12,549 nt of DNA. It comes from Burkholderiales bacterium (GTDB taxonomy: Bacteria > Pseudomonadota > Gammaproteobacteria > Burkholderiales > Burkholderiaceae_C). The notes under the pieces are model-generated. The model saw only the letters and a program-made list of their open reading frames with translations. It was not told the DNA's origin and did not search any database. The position numbers were made by a program, and so were the translations under genes. This document shows positions 5,886-12,549 of the stretch, piece by piece (position 1 is the first letter of the stretch; each line of letters starts with the position of its first letter). Location: positions 1 to 12,549 of the forward strand of contig JANXTP010000116.1 in the NCBI GenBank assembly GCA_025352345.1, in the 5' to 3' direction.

Positions 5886-6613
5886 GACAAGTCTCCGACC
5901 TGCGCCGCTTCTTCGGCGACGCTCATGAGGTTCTTGCCTGTCCCGAACGGCTTGACGTTCATCGTGCGCACGAACTTTCGGATCATCAAGGCGGAGTCGG
6001 GCCGATCAAACCGAATCCTGCCGTTCACCATCGTCGGCTTCCAGAAGCGCGCATGCATTTCGCCGGTGCCCGTTTCGTCTGGGTAGTCGAAGCCATGGAA
6101 CATGACGCCGAACGAAAGCTCCCCCGCATCGTCGAGCGCGCCGTCACCAGTGCCGAACTCGCACGCCTCGACGTAGCCCTGGCAATCTCGCGTGCCCAGG
6201 AAGATGTCTTGGCGACCGCCGCGATCAAGCATTCGTTGCGCAATGGTGTGGTGCTTGCCGTCAACTTGGTCGCCTTGCAAATCCGGGCGGTGTTCGTTCC
6301 ATTCAAAATGCGCGCGGACCTGATACTCGACATCAGCCAGAAAGGTGTAGATCGCTAGCGAGTTGCCGCCACTGAATTCGAGTGGCTTGGTTCCCTTGGT
6401 CTGGGTACGTATGCGCTTCATCACCCGCACTTCATCGATCACCCAGACCAAAGTGGGCTTCCAGTAGATCGACTTGGTGATGCCCTTCAAGGCTTCGTAG
6501 GTGGGCACGTGGTACGAACACTTTTCGCCTCCGATCTTCGTCAATGGATCGGTGAAGAGGGCATGTCGCGCCCAGACCTTGAATTCGATGCTGTTGCGTT
6601 GGCTGTCAGACAT
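5882..6613 (-). CDS. cas5c: Cas5c, pre-crRNA endoribonuclease and Cascade subunit
   Basis: This encodes 243 residues of the Cas5d/Cas5c family. In type I-C systems, which lack Cas6, it cuts pre-crRNA at the base of the repeat hairpin and stays bound to the 5' handle. The catalytic residues known from Bacillus halodurans Cas5d (Tyr46, Lys116, His117) correspond to Y50 in SIYWKP and K120-H121 in DGKHH, with a constant offset of four. Other family motifs are VPTYEALKGI (36-45), YTFLADVEYQVRAHF (89-103), RQDIFLGTRDC (134-144) and MHARFWKP. No cas6 is seen in the window, in line with this role. Its ATG overlaps the cas3 end by 8 nt, and its stop codon overlaps the cas8c GTG. Confidence 0.97.
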   Translation of the reverse strand: MSDSQRNSIEFKVWARHALFTDPLTKIGGEKCSYHVPTYEALKGITKSIYWKPTLVWVIDEVRVMKRIRTQTKGTKPLEFSGGNSLAIYTFLADVEYQVRAHFEWNEHRPDLQGDQVDGKHHTIAQRMLDRGGRQDIFLGTRDCQGYVEACEFGTGDGALDDAGELSFGVMFHGFDYPDETGTGEMHARFWKPTMVNGRIRFDRPDSALMIRKFVRTMNVKPFGTGKNLMSVAEEAAQVGDLS

Positions 6614-9131
6614 TCAAGAACTCCATCAAGGAAACGGGTTCGGTGGACAGCCCGAACTGCGGGCTGTAGTAGCGGGTGCCCAGGCAGAGAACGCGAAGCT
6701 TGCCTTCCTCGGCGACCGTCAAGGCCTTCGCTTCATGAAGCTTGTCCAAGACGTGCGGGAACACGTTGACCGTGTATTGCTGCGCGCGCCGCAGAAGATC
6801 AAAGTCGGCGTCGAGCTTGTACGCAGCGTGTAGATCAGCGATCACGGCTTTGCCTTCTTCGCCGTAAGGCACGACCACGCCCTGGGTCGGTGCATCAATG
6901 GTTTCGAACAGGGTTGCGGCAGTCATGAAGGCTTGCCGAAGAAAGAATTCAGGCATGCGCTTCTGCTGTTTCCCATACTCCCTGGAAGCGAGATCGTTTG
7001 CGCCGAGCATATTCAGCAAACTATCTTGGCGACCCACTTGCTTTTCGCCAACGGGATACGCCATCGCCTCCGCTCGCTTGAAGAAGTAGTAGTTGTAGTA
7101 GTCCCGCAATGCTTCCGGGCTCACAAGGCTGTGGTTGTACCGGGAAGGACTGTCCTTGAAGTCGTCCAGGATGCGTCTGGTCACTTCGCGTCCAACCTCG
7201 ATGTCGAACAGCTTCTCCACCCGTTCATCAATCGAGTCCACGACGTGCACGACGCCAGTGGCCGATTGCCCATTGCGATTGCAACGACCCGCAGCCTGGG
7301 CGATTGAATCCAGACCTGCAAGCGAACGGATCACGGCGCCGAAGTCAACGTCGACACCTGCCTCGATTAACTGAGTACTGACGCACAAGACCGGCAACCC
7401 CAGCGCCAACCGACCAATCACTGTTTCGCTATCTGCGTCATGCTTCCGGCCCAACACGGTCTTTCGGTGCGCCGGACACATGTCGGTGCTGAGGTGGAAA
7501 ACAATTTCGGCGCCGAGTCCTTGCAGGCAGCGTCGAAAGATTTGTTTGGCAGCGTCCTTGGTGTTGACGATCACAAGACAACTGCCCGCTCTGGCCAACT
7601 CACTCAGCGCAAGCGCGGCAATCTCGTCGTAAGTCCAGCCACCTGCTTTGCGTCCATCGCGCACGTCGACTCGCCTTAACGCATCAAACAGCCGTGGTAC
7701 GTCGGACATGAGCTCGTGTCCACACTTCAGTCTGATGGCACCTTTTTCTTTCGCCACTTCGTTCAGCAGGGGCTGGGTGGCGGTGCACAGCAGAACGGTG
7801 GCGTTGCACTGCTCAGCAAGGAAGTTGATCGCGTTGTTGAACAGGTGTACGCACTTGATCGGTAGCGTCTGGATTTCATCGAACACGAGTACTGCGTTTG
7901 CTAACTGGTGCATGCGGCGCGCGCCTCGTGTGCCGCCACCGAATAGCGACTCCAAGAACTGCACCATCGTGGTGTATACGACCGGAGCATCCCAGTTTTC
8001 TGTCAAGAGCTTCTCGCGCCAGGTTTGCTGTTCGGGGGTGAGGCTGGCGTGGTGTTCCAGCACCACCTTTCCGCTGTCCTGTGGCACCCCGATGGGCTCC
8101 AGGATGTGGCGGACATCGCGCGCGTTCTGGTCGATGATCGACGTAAACGGGATGACATAGATCACCCGGTCTAGTTTGCGCTGCCGCGCGTGATGGAGCG
8201 CGAAACGCAGACTGGCCAGTGTCTTGCCGCCGCCAGTCGGCACGGTCAACGTGTAGATGCCGCCACTGCGTGCTGCTGCGGAGAGGCATTCGTTCGAAAT
8301 CTGGTTGCGCAGGTCATCGATGGGATGACGCGGTTTGAACGCCCCCAGATGAGTTTCAAGGCGCGCAACCAAGATAGGCCAAGGTACGTAGTCCCCTAAC
8401 GGGCGAAAGCGGCGAGTGCGCTTGTGTTCAAAGTCGGCGCTGTCGATGCGATCAGCGTCGATCAAACAACTGAAAAGCAAGCGAATCGCCAAGCCGAATT
8501 GCTGGAAAGTTGAGTTGGCCGAAGCTTGCGCGTTACGCTGACTGATGCTTTCGAGCAGCGCAAAAAACGTTGCGCTCAAATTCGCGTTCTTCAGGAGTTC
8601 GTCGCATCGAGCAATGAGCTTCTTGTCTGCCGCCCGCAGAACTTCATCCAAATGCGACTTGTCTTGTGATTTCGCCATTCGCCTCGCGAACGTTGCCTGC
8701 CCAAAATTGTTTGCATCCCCGCCGATGCAATCAATCAGCCCTGAATGGTGGGAGGCGATGCACAAAGCCAGAGCTTGGGCCGCAACGCGTTCCCCGGGGC
8801 CGCTGTTTCCCAAGTTGTTCCAGATGTACTGCGCACCTGCAGTCGAGTGATCGACCTTGCCCTTGAGGCCCTTGGCATCGACATAGTCGTCTGCATCCAC
8901 ATCAAGCAACCCGACGGCGGAACGCAGGTAGTCTTGAAATTCTTTGCTGTACTTTCCCAAGTCGTGGAGGGCGCCGATGAGTTCACCTGCGTCTTGCAGC
9001 CCGATCTTTGCTGCCATGACGCGGCACAGCTGTGACACGCCGGTAAGGTGAGCCTCCAATGACTGCTCTGCGCTGTCGCGTGAACGCCAATGAGCGATCG
9101 CAGTCGATGGTGGAAGTGCAGTCATGTTCAC
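6606..9131 (-). CDS. cas3: Cas3, HD nuclease-helicase of type I-C interference
   Basis: This encodes 841 residues with an N-terminal HD nuclease and a superfamily 2 helicase. HD ligands are H27, H56-D57 in GALHDLGKYS, H95 in VDHSTAGA and H128-H129 in IASHHSGL. Helicase motifs are Walker A PTGGGKT (298-304), DEIQ (418-421), TAT (450-452), TQLIEAGVDVDF (586-597) and QAAGRCNR (612-619). All are intact. After Cascade binds a target, Cas3 is recruited and degrades DNA processively. The frame opens with GTG at 9131, and an ATG lies two codons later (9125). Both have only weak upstream signals, so the start is uncertain by two residues. It is the first gene of the operon, with transposase debris upstream. 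Confidence 0.97.
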   Translation of the reverse strand: MNMTALPPSTAIAHWRSRDSAEQSLEAHLTGVSQLCRVMAAKIGLQDAGELIGALHDLGKYSKEFQDYLRSAVGLLDVDADDYVDAKGLKGKVDHSTAGAQYIWNNLGNSGPGERVAAQALALCIASHHSGLIDCIGGDANNFGQATFARRMAKSQDKSHLDEVLRAADKKLIARCDELLKNANLSATFFALLESISQRNAQASANSTFQQFGLAIRLLFSCLIDADRIDSADFEHKRTRRFRPLGDYVPWPILVARLETHLGAFKPRHPIDDLRNQISNECLSAAARSGGIYTLTVPTGGGKTLASLRFALHHARQRKLDRVIYVIPFTSIIDQNARDVRHILEPIGVPQDSGKVVLEHHASLTPEQQTWREKLLTENWDAPVVYTTMVQFLESLFGGGTRGARRMHQLANAVLVFDEIQTLPIKCVHLFNNAINFLAEQCNATVLLCTATQPLLNEVAKEKGAIRLKCGHELMSDVPRLFDALRRVDVRDGRKAGGWTYDEIAALALSELARAGSCLVIVNTKDAAKQIFRRCLQGLGAEIVFHLSTDMCPAHRKTVLGRKHDADSETVIGRLALGLPVLCVSTQLIEAGVDVDFGAVIRSLAGLDSIAQAAGRCNRNGQSATGVVHVVDSIDERVEKLFDIEVGREVTRRILDDFKDSPSRYNHSLVSPEALRDYYNYYFFKRAEAMAYPVGEKQVGRQDSLLNMLGANDLASREYGKQQKRMPEFFLRQAFMTAATLFETIDAPTQGVVVPYGEEGKAVIADLHAAYKLDADFDLLRRAQQYTVNVFPHVLDKLHEAKALTVAEEGKLRVLCLGTRYYSPQFGLSTEPVSLMEFLNV

Positions 9132-9247
9132 TATCTCAAACCCTGGTTCTGGACATCAGCTTAGTGTCAGTGTGGCTCATAGGGTGAGCCAGTGGAAATA
9201 TGTTTCCTTGGCACAGCGCTGCGCCGGAACGAGGCAGACCAAGGCGT
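9132..9247 (-). promoter_or_regulatory. Upstream region of the cas operon with a 7-bp dyad
   Basis: This non-coding stretch before cas3 is the expected site of the operon promoter. It contains a perfect dyad, TGGCTCA (9173-9179), TAGGG loop, TGAGCCA (9185-9191), about 45 bp before the cas3 start. A dyad there could be an operator, but it could also be the edge of the adjacent transposon fragment. I could not assign -35/-10 boxes with confidence. Confidence 0.45.
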
Positions 9248-9520
9248 AATGTGGTCCCCCCCGATCATCAAACGAGCACCTCACCCGACCCCATGATGGC
9301 CTTCCAGGGCCATGTGCTGATGGAGAACCGCTCGGGGCTGGTGGTCGCTGCGGTGGTCACGCATGCCGATGGCCTGGGTGAGCGGGCGGCCACGCTGGTG
9401 ATGCTCGATGCGGTACCCGGCAAACATCCCAAGACGGTTGTCGCTGACAAGGTCTACGACACGCGCGACTTCATCGCGGCGTGCCGCCAGCGGCACATCA
9501 CGCCGCATGTGGCGAGCAAC
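9248..9520 (+). pseudogene. Fragment of an IS5-type transposase (catalytic core)
   Basis: The plus frame reads AFQGHVLMENRSGLVVAAVV, then GERAATLVMLD, KTVVADKVYDTRDFIAACRQ and ITPHVASN. These are characteristic of the DDE core of IS5-group transposases, including the second catalytic Asp in VADKVYD. The preceding NVVPPDHQTSTSPDP looks like a degraded version of the usual RSN-THxSTTDP segment, with the residues between it and AFQGH missing. The N-terminal domain, the first Asp region and everything after HVASN are absent. After 9520 the frame runs into DNA antisense to the next fragment. It is a relic and cannot transpose. Confidence 0.8.
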
Positions 9521-9624
9521 CCCAGCTACCTGCTCGCACTCGCCCATGCAAACGGAGGGCGTCTCGCAACGATGGAGCAGAGGTTGGCCACAGAGGTGGT
9601 TCTCGGTGGGAAGAAGGCTGCGCC

Positions 9625-9852
9625 GGCACTGCCGAAGCGCTCTTTGGGAAGGGCCCTCCATCGGCAGCCGGTGCGCAGCACGAACACGACCACCTCGAAG
9701 ACTTGGCGCGCCGGCTTGGCGGGCCGTCCAGCCCCAGGTTTTCGCACGTACTCCCTGCTTGCGGCGCGCTGACGCACCGGGATCAGCGGCTCGACGCGCT
9801 GCCAAAACTCATCAGTCACTACCCACGACTCAACTCGCTTGCGTGTCGCCAT
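9625..9852 (-). pseudogene. N-terminal fragment of a second IS5-family transposase
   Basis: The minus frame starts MATRKRVESWVVTDEFWQRV and continues EPLIPV, YVRKPGAGRPAKPARQVFE and VLRTGCRWRALPKERFGSA. This is the N-terminal helical region of IS5-family transposases, which normally continues into a segment beginning SAIHKRFLEWE. Here homology stops after about 76 residues. The frame runs to 9526 with unrelated residues. Together with the plus-strand fragment it gives two incomplete transposases facing each other, and the 9521-9624 junction between them is not recognisable. I found no clear terminal inverted repeats. Small hairpin ATTGCG-GTT-CGCAAT lies upstream at 9876-9890. Confidence 0.78.
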
Positions 9853-9943
9853 GCCTCCGTCCGACCACCGCGTGAATTGCGGTTCGCAATGAGAATTTGC
9901 TATTCACGGATAGGCTCTTGACCTTGCCCAAGACCGAACCCCA

Positions 9944-9961
9944 ACGGCCGCGCGCGGCCGT
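9944..9961. terminator. 18-bp perfect GC palindrome at the lrgB end
   Basis: ACGGCCGCGCGCGGCCGT is its own reverse complement and overlaps the first base of the lrgB stop codon on the minus strand. A very stable stem there could end the creA-lrgA-lrgB transcript. No T-run follows, so intrinsic termination is not certain, and a repeat or binding site is an alternative. Confidence 0.35.
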
Positions 9962-10692
9962 CACAGCAGCGGCCGCAGCACGCGAACCAGCAAGGGGATG
10001 AGAAACGCCGTGGCGACGCTGTTGAGCGCCAGTGCCAGTGCTGCAAAGGCACCGTTGACGGTGCCGACCTGCAGCGCCCGCGCGGTGCCGGCCGCATGCG
10101 CTGCGATGCCGACCGCGAAGCCGCGCACCGCCGGGTCTTCGATGCGCAGCAGGTTCAGCAAACCCCGCGCCATCATCGCGCCGCTGATGCCGGTGACCGC
10201 CACCGCCATCGCCGCGAGCGCCGGCACGCCGCCTATCTGCTCTGCCATGCTCATCGCGATCGGCAGCGTGGACGATTTCGGCGCCAGTGACATCAGCGTG
10301 GTGTGCGATGCACCCAACACGCGACCGATGGCCAGGGCGGACACGATCGCCACCGTCGAGCCGACGACCACCGCCACGCCGATCGGCAGCCACATGGACT
10401 TCAATCGTTCGAGCTGCGCATACAGCGGGATCGCCAGCGCCACCGTGGCCGGGCCGATCAGAAAATGCACGAACTTCGCACCCTCGAAATAAACGGGGTA
10501 AGGTGTTGCAGTGAAGTGCAGCACGCCGACCAGCCCCGCCACCGACAGCAGGATCGGATTGACCAGCGAGTGCCCTCCGCTGCGCGTGTAGAGCCACAGG
10601 GCCGCTAGGTACACCAGCACGGTCACCGTCAGCCACAGCAGCGGCGAACTCGACAGGAAGACCCAGACCCGAAACAAACCGACATCGGCCAT
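9961..10692 (-). CDS. lrgB: LrgB/CidB family membrane protein
   Basis: This encodes 243 residues, mostly hydrophobic, with several membrane segments (about 12-35, 43-62, 73-90, 100-125, 155-180, 190-210 and 215-240). Family features are NPILLSVAG (45-53), YFEGAKFVHFLIGPATVALAIPLY (68-91) and the highly conserved SLAPKSSTLPIAMSMAEQIGG (134-154). LrgB proteins pair with LrgA as inner-membrane systems linked to murein hydrolase control and, in several bacteria and plant plastids, to export or uptake of small organic acids such as glycolate or pyruvate. The substrate here is unknown. The ATG follows the lrgA stop after only 3 nt, so the two are translated together. The family is clear, but the symbol is given by homology only. 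Confidence 0.93.
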   Translation of the reverse strand: MADVGLFRVWVFLSSSPLLWLTVTVLVYLAALWLYTRSGGHSLVNPILLSVAGLVGVLHFTATPYPVYFEGAKFVHFLIGPATVALAIPLYAQLERLKSMWLPIGVAVVVGSTVAIVSALAIGRVLGASHTTLMSLAPKSSTLPIAMSMAEQIGGVPALAAMAVAVTGISGAMMARGLLNLLRIEDPAVRGFAVGIAAHAAGTARALQVGTVNGAFAALALALNSVATAFLIPLLVRVLRPLL

Positions 10693-10695
10693 CGG

Positions 10696-11055
10696 CTACT
10701 CCGGGTCGCGGGGTGTGCCCGTCACGTGCAGCATCCAGCGCAGCGTCAGCGCGGTCGTGACCATCGTCACCGCCGTGCCCACGACGCACGCGGCCATGAA
10801 GGGCAACCACTCCTGTGCGATGCGGTCGAAGTACATCATCACGCCGGTGACGGCCGGGATGAACAACAGCATCAGGTGGCGCAACAGCGCGTTCGCCGCG
10901 TCACGCACTGCATCGGGCAGCCCACCTCGCACCACCAGTCCGGCGAACAGCAGCAGCATGCCCACCAGCGGCCCCGGCACCGGAAGCGACAGTGCCTGCA
11001 CCGCGACCTCACCGATCAGCTGGCAGACGAGCAGCAGTGCAAATCCGTGGACCAT
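10696..11055 (-). CDS. lrgA: LrgA/CidA family membrane protein
   Basis: This is a small protein of about 119 residues with four likely membrane segments, of the CidA/LrgA family (PF03788). Typical parts are the first helix GFALLLVCQLIGEVAVQAL, the motif LPVPGPLVGMLLLF, and LLRHLMLLFIPAVTGVMMY near the middle. I chose the ATG at 11055 because family members start about ten residues before the LLV-QL-GE helix. A TTG at 11067 would add four residues, and neither has a clear ribosome binding site. LrgA is the holin-like partner of LrgB. Gene order lrgA-lrgB is the standard one. creA lies 58 nt upstream on the same strand and may share the transcript. Confidence 0.9.
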   Translation of the reverse strand: MVHGFALLLVCQLIGEVAVQALSLPVPGPLVGMLLLFAGLVVRGGLPDAVRDAANALLRHLMLLFIPAVTGVMMYFDRIAQEWLPFMAACVVGTAVTMVTTALTLRWMLHVTGTPRDPE

Positions 11056-11113
11056 GGTGTCGTTCAAAGCTGAGCGAATGCTATCGCCTGGTGCACCACA
11101 GCGAAGCAGACCA

Positions 11114-11584
11114 TCACTTCATCGGGATGGCCGCGCTCCGGTCCACGGCCACGGCGGTGACGGCGTTTTGCGGTGAGCCATCGATCAAGCGATCCGAATA
11201 CGTCAGGTAGATCAGCGCATGGCGCTTGCTGTCGATCATGCGAACGATGCGCAGCTTCTTGAAGACGAGGCTGATGCGTTCGTTGAAAATTTCTTCCTGT
11301 CCCGGCAGCGGCTTCAAGATCGAGATCGGGCCGACTTGCCGGCAGGCAATCGAGGCCTCGGACTTGTCTTCGGCCAGGCCGAGCGCACCCTTGACACCAC
11401 CGGTCTTGGCGCGCGACACGTAGCAGGTCACGCCGTTCACGCCCGGGTCATCGTAGGCCTCGACCACGATCTTGTGGTCCGGCCCGATCAGCACGAAGGC
11501 GGTGTCCACCGCGCCGATGGGTTCGGCGTGGGCCGCAGCGCAGGCGGCCAGCGCCAGCGCCAGAGCGAGCAGGAGTCGTTGCAT
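11114..11584 (-). CDS. creA: CreA family secreted protein
   Basis: This encodes 156 residues of the CreA family (PF05981). An N-terminal signal sequence, MQRLLLALALALAACAAAHA, probably cleaves after A20. LAAC at 12-15 also resembles a lipobox, so lipid attachment is possible. The mature part has VTCYVSRAKTGGVKGALG, EDKSEASIACRQVGPI, SLVFKKLRIVRMIDSKR and LIYLTYSDRLIDGSPQNAV, all family hallmarks with two conserved Cys. CreA is a periplasmic protein of unknown exact role, named for its place next to creBCD in Escherichia coli. No creBCD genes are seen here. The ATG has an AAAGGA-like ribosome binding site about 7 nt upstream. The frame can be extended to 11779, but only the signal sequence start is sensible. 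Confidence 0.93.
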   Translation of the reverse strand: MQRLLLALALALAACAAAHAEPIGAVDTAFVLIGPDHKIVVEAYDDPGVNGVTCYVSRAKTGGVKGALGLAEDKSEASIACRQVGPISILKPLPGQEEIFNERISLVFKKLRIVRMIDSKRHALIYLTYSDRLIDGSPQNAVTAVAVDRSAAIPMK

Positions 11585-11714
11585 GGGGATCCTTTTGTGG
11601 TGAGTCTGGTCAGTGTGCACCTGAGCGATGTGCAGAGGCGTGCCGAGCACCATCGGGTGCAAGATCGATGCATCAAAGCAGTCGTTCGCCCGAACCAACC
11701 CCCCGGAGAACCCC
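11585..11714. promoter_or_regulatory. Divergent intergenic region between creA and yceI
   Basis: These 130 bp separate two genes read in opposite directions and must hold promoters for both sides if both are expressed. The ribosome binding sites for creA (AAAGGA, minus) and yceI (GGAG, plus, 11705-11708) mark its ends. I see no distinct operator or promoter boxes. Confidence 0.4.
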
Positions 11715-12146
11715 ATGAAGACCTGCCTGATCTCCGCAGCGCTGCTGCCGGCGGCAGCAGCCGCCAACGCCGAACCCACCGCCTACACGATCGATCCGAC
11801 CCGCACCTTCCCCAGCTTCGAGGCCGACCACATGGGCATCTCGGTGTGGCGCGGAAAGCTCAACAAGAGCCGTGGCAAGGTGCTGTATGACAAGGCCACT
11901 GGCACCGGTTCTGTCGAGATCGTGACGCGCCCGCTGACGCTGACCGTCCACACACTGAAGTGCATCCACCACCCGATGCTCAAGCGCGACTACTGCGGCG
12001 CCGACGCCAGCGGCAGCTTCAACCGCGAGGACTTCGGCCTGAGCGCGGGCCAGGACTATGGCTTCAAGATGAACGTGGACCTGCGCATTCAGGTCGAAGC
12101 CATCGCGCAGCCGCGACAAGCTGAGGATCGGCGTCTACAACGGTAA
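11715..12146 (+). pseudogene. YceI-like periplasmic protein with an internal deletion
   Basis: The gene starts at the ATG at 11715 with GGAG 6 nt upstream and encodes a signal peptide (MKTCLISAALLPAAAAANA). YceI segments follow: YTIDPTRTFPSFEADHMGIS, VWRGKLNKSRGKV and KATGTGSVEIV, then TRPLTLTVHTLKCIHHPMLK, FNREDFGLSAGQDYGFKM and VDLRIQVEAIA. YceI proteins are about 190 residues; this frame has 143. Between SVEI (about 11924) and VTRPLTL, some 60-70 residues of the lipocalin-like beta-barrel are missing with the frame kept. The last residues (QPRQAEDRRLQR) do not fit YceI either. Isoprenoid binding is probably lost. It could still be translated, but I regard it as a remnant. Confidence 0.85.
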
Positions 12147-12195
12147 GAAAGAAGAAGAAGTTTTCCCGCTCAGCAGAGGCCGCGCCATCTTCTAG
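12109..12195 (+). other. Possible C-terminal remnant of an unidentified gene
   Basis: In the frame one base ahead of yceI, the DNA reads SRDKLRIGVYNGKKEEEVF then PLSRGRAIF to TAG at 12193-12195. It has no start of its own and looks like the end of another protein joined to the end of yceI by a deletion. I do not recognise the family. It may also be a chance open frame. Confidence 0.3.
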
Positions 12196-12319
12196 GTCTG
12201 CGTGCGTTCAGCGCGCAACCGACCGCGGGTTGATCCTGTTGCAGCGCGGCATCGCCAACGACAAGCTACTTTTCATGGTTGAAGTTGTGAAATCGGTGTG
12301 TCACCTTTGACGGTCGTTG

Positions 12320-12529
12320 ATGCGTGTTTACGGTTTGTGTTGTGACGACTGCGGACACGAGTTCTGCAGCGTCGTGTTGTCCGGTGCCCCGGTGCCGAAG
12401 CGGTGGCCATGCGCGTCATGCGGTGGTGCCAACGCCGAACGCAAGGCCGACGCGCCCGTTGTCCCGCATCCCTGGGATACCCCCCCCCCGAAACCGCAGC
12501 ACGTCTATAGCTTCCCGTGTTGTTTTTGA
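12320..12529 (+). CDS. Small zinc-ribbon protein
   Basis: This is a frame of 69 residues starting MRVYGLCCDDCGHEF. Two CxxC pairs, C8-x2-C11 (CDDC) and C31-x2-C34 (CASC), 20 residues apart, suit a single zinc ribbon like those of FmdB-type or rubredoxin-like regulators. The C-terminal part (VVPHPWDTPPPKPQHVYSF) is proline-rich and probably unstructured. It contains a run of nine C (12481-12489), a place where slippage could change the tail. The ATG lacks a strong ribosome binding site and the gene stands alone behind a 124-bp gap (12196-12319) in which I see no other feature. No function can be assigned. Confidence 0.5.
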   Translation: MRVYGLCCDDCGHEFCSVVLSGAPVPKRWPCASCGGANAERKADAPVVPHPWDTPPPKPQHVYSFPCCF

Positions 12530-12549
12530 TTGCCTGACGCGATGCCTAC

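Noticed and set aside
9281..9805. Minus-strand open frame of 174 codons across the transposase fragments
   Set aside because: It is antisense to the plus-strand catalytic core and out of frame with the minus-strand N-terminal fragment. It has no similarity of its own.
9876..9890. ATTGCG-GTT-CGCAAT hairpin as a terminator or IS end
   Set aside because: The stem is only 6 bp with no T-run and no matching copy found at the other side of the transposase fragments.
9830..10810. Minus-strand open frame of 326 codons over lrgB and the start of the transposase fragment
   Set aside because: It is in a different frame from LrgB, which has clear membrane helices and the family motif. The Arg/Gly/Asp/His-rich product is typical of a shadow frame.

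Overview
The window is GC-rich bacterial DNA. It carries the leader end of a CRISPR array and a type I-C (Dvulg) CRISPR-Cas locus (1-9131). A scar of two transposase fragments follows (9248-9852), and then a chromosomal block with LrgA/LrgB, CreA and YceI family genes (9944-12549). Gene content and protein style suggest a betaproteobacterium, probably Burkholderiales, but this is an inference without a 16S gene or database search.

Cas locus. All intact cas genes lie on the minus strand and read from cas3 towards the array: cas3 (9131), cas5c, cas8c, cas7, cas4, cas1, cas2 (ends 352), then a leader (169-351) and the array. The array is entered from its leader end and runs off the left edge. 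cas3/cas5c and cas5c/cas8c overlap by a few bases, and the other cas gaps are 14-21 nt, so one long transcript is likely. Cas5c processes pre-crRNA and forms Cascade with Cas7, Cas8c and the small subunit Cas11c. Cas11c is probably translated from an internal start in cas8c that has a strong ribosome binding site. Cas3 degrades the target, and Cas4-Cas1-Cas2 acquire spacers. The array has 37-bp repeats with a 10-bp perfect stem and two complete 34-bp spacers.

Unusual parts of the Cas locus. (1) An antisense toxin-antitoxin pair sits between cas7 and cas4, bracketed by an 8-bp direct repeat. The antitoxin has a frameshift in a C run, and the ParE/RelE-type toxin has a TGA where Trp is expected, so the module is dead twice over. 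(2) The cas7 reading frame stops early. The next frame encodes a segment resembling the usual C-terminal end of type I-C Cas7, so cas7 is frameshifted, split or recoded.

Right part. Next to the cas3 promoter lie fragments of two IS5-type transposases in opposite orientation. Beyond them, creA-lrgA-lrgB probably form a minus-strand operon encoding a periplasmic CreA protein and a LrgA/LrgB (CidA/CidB-like) membrane pair. Divergent to creA is a yceI gene that has lost its middle by an in-frame deletion, and a short remnant of an unknown gene is joined to its end. A small zinc-ribbon protein closes the window.
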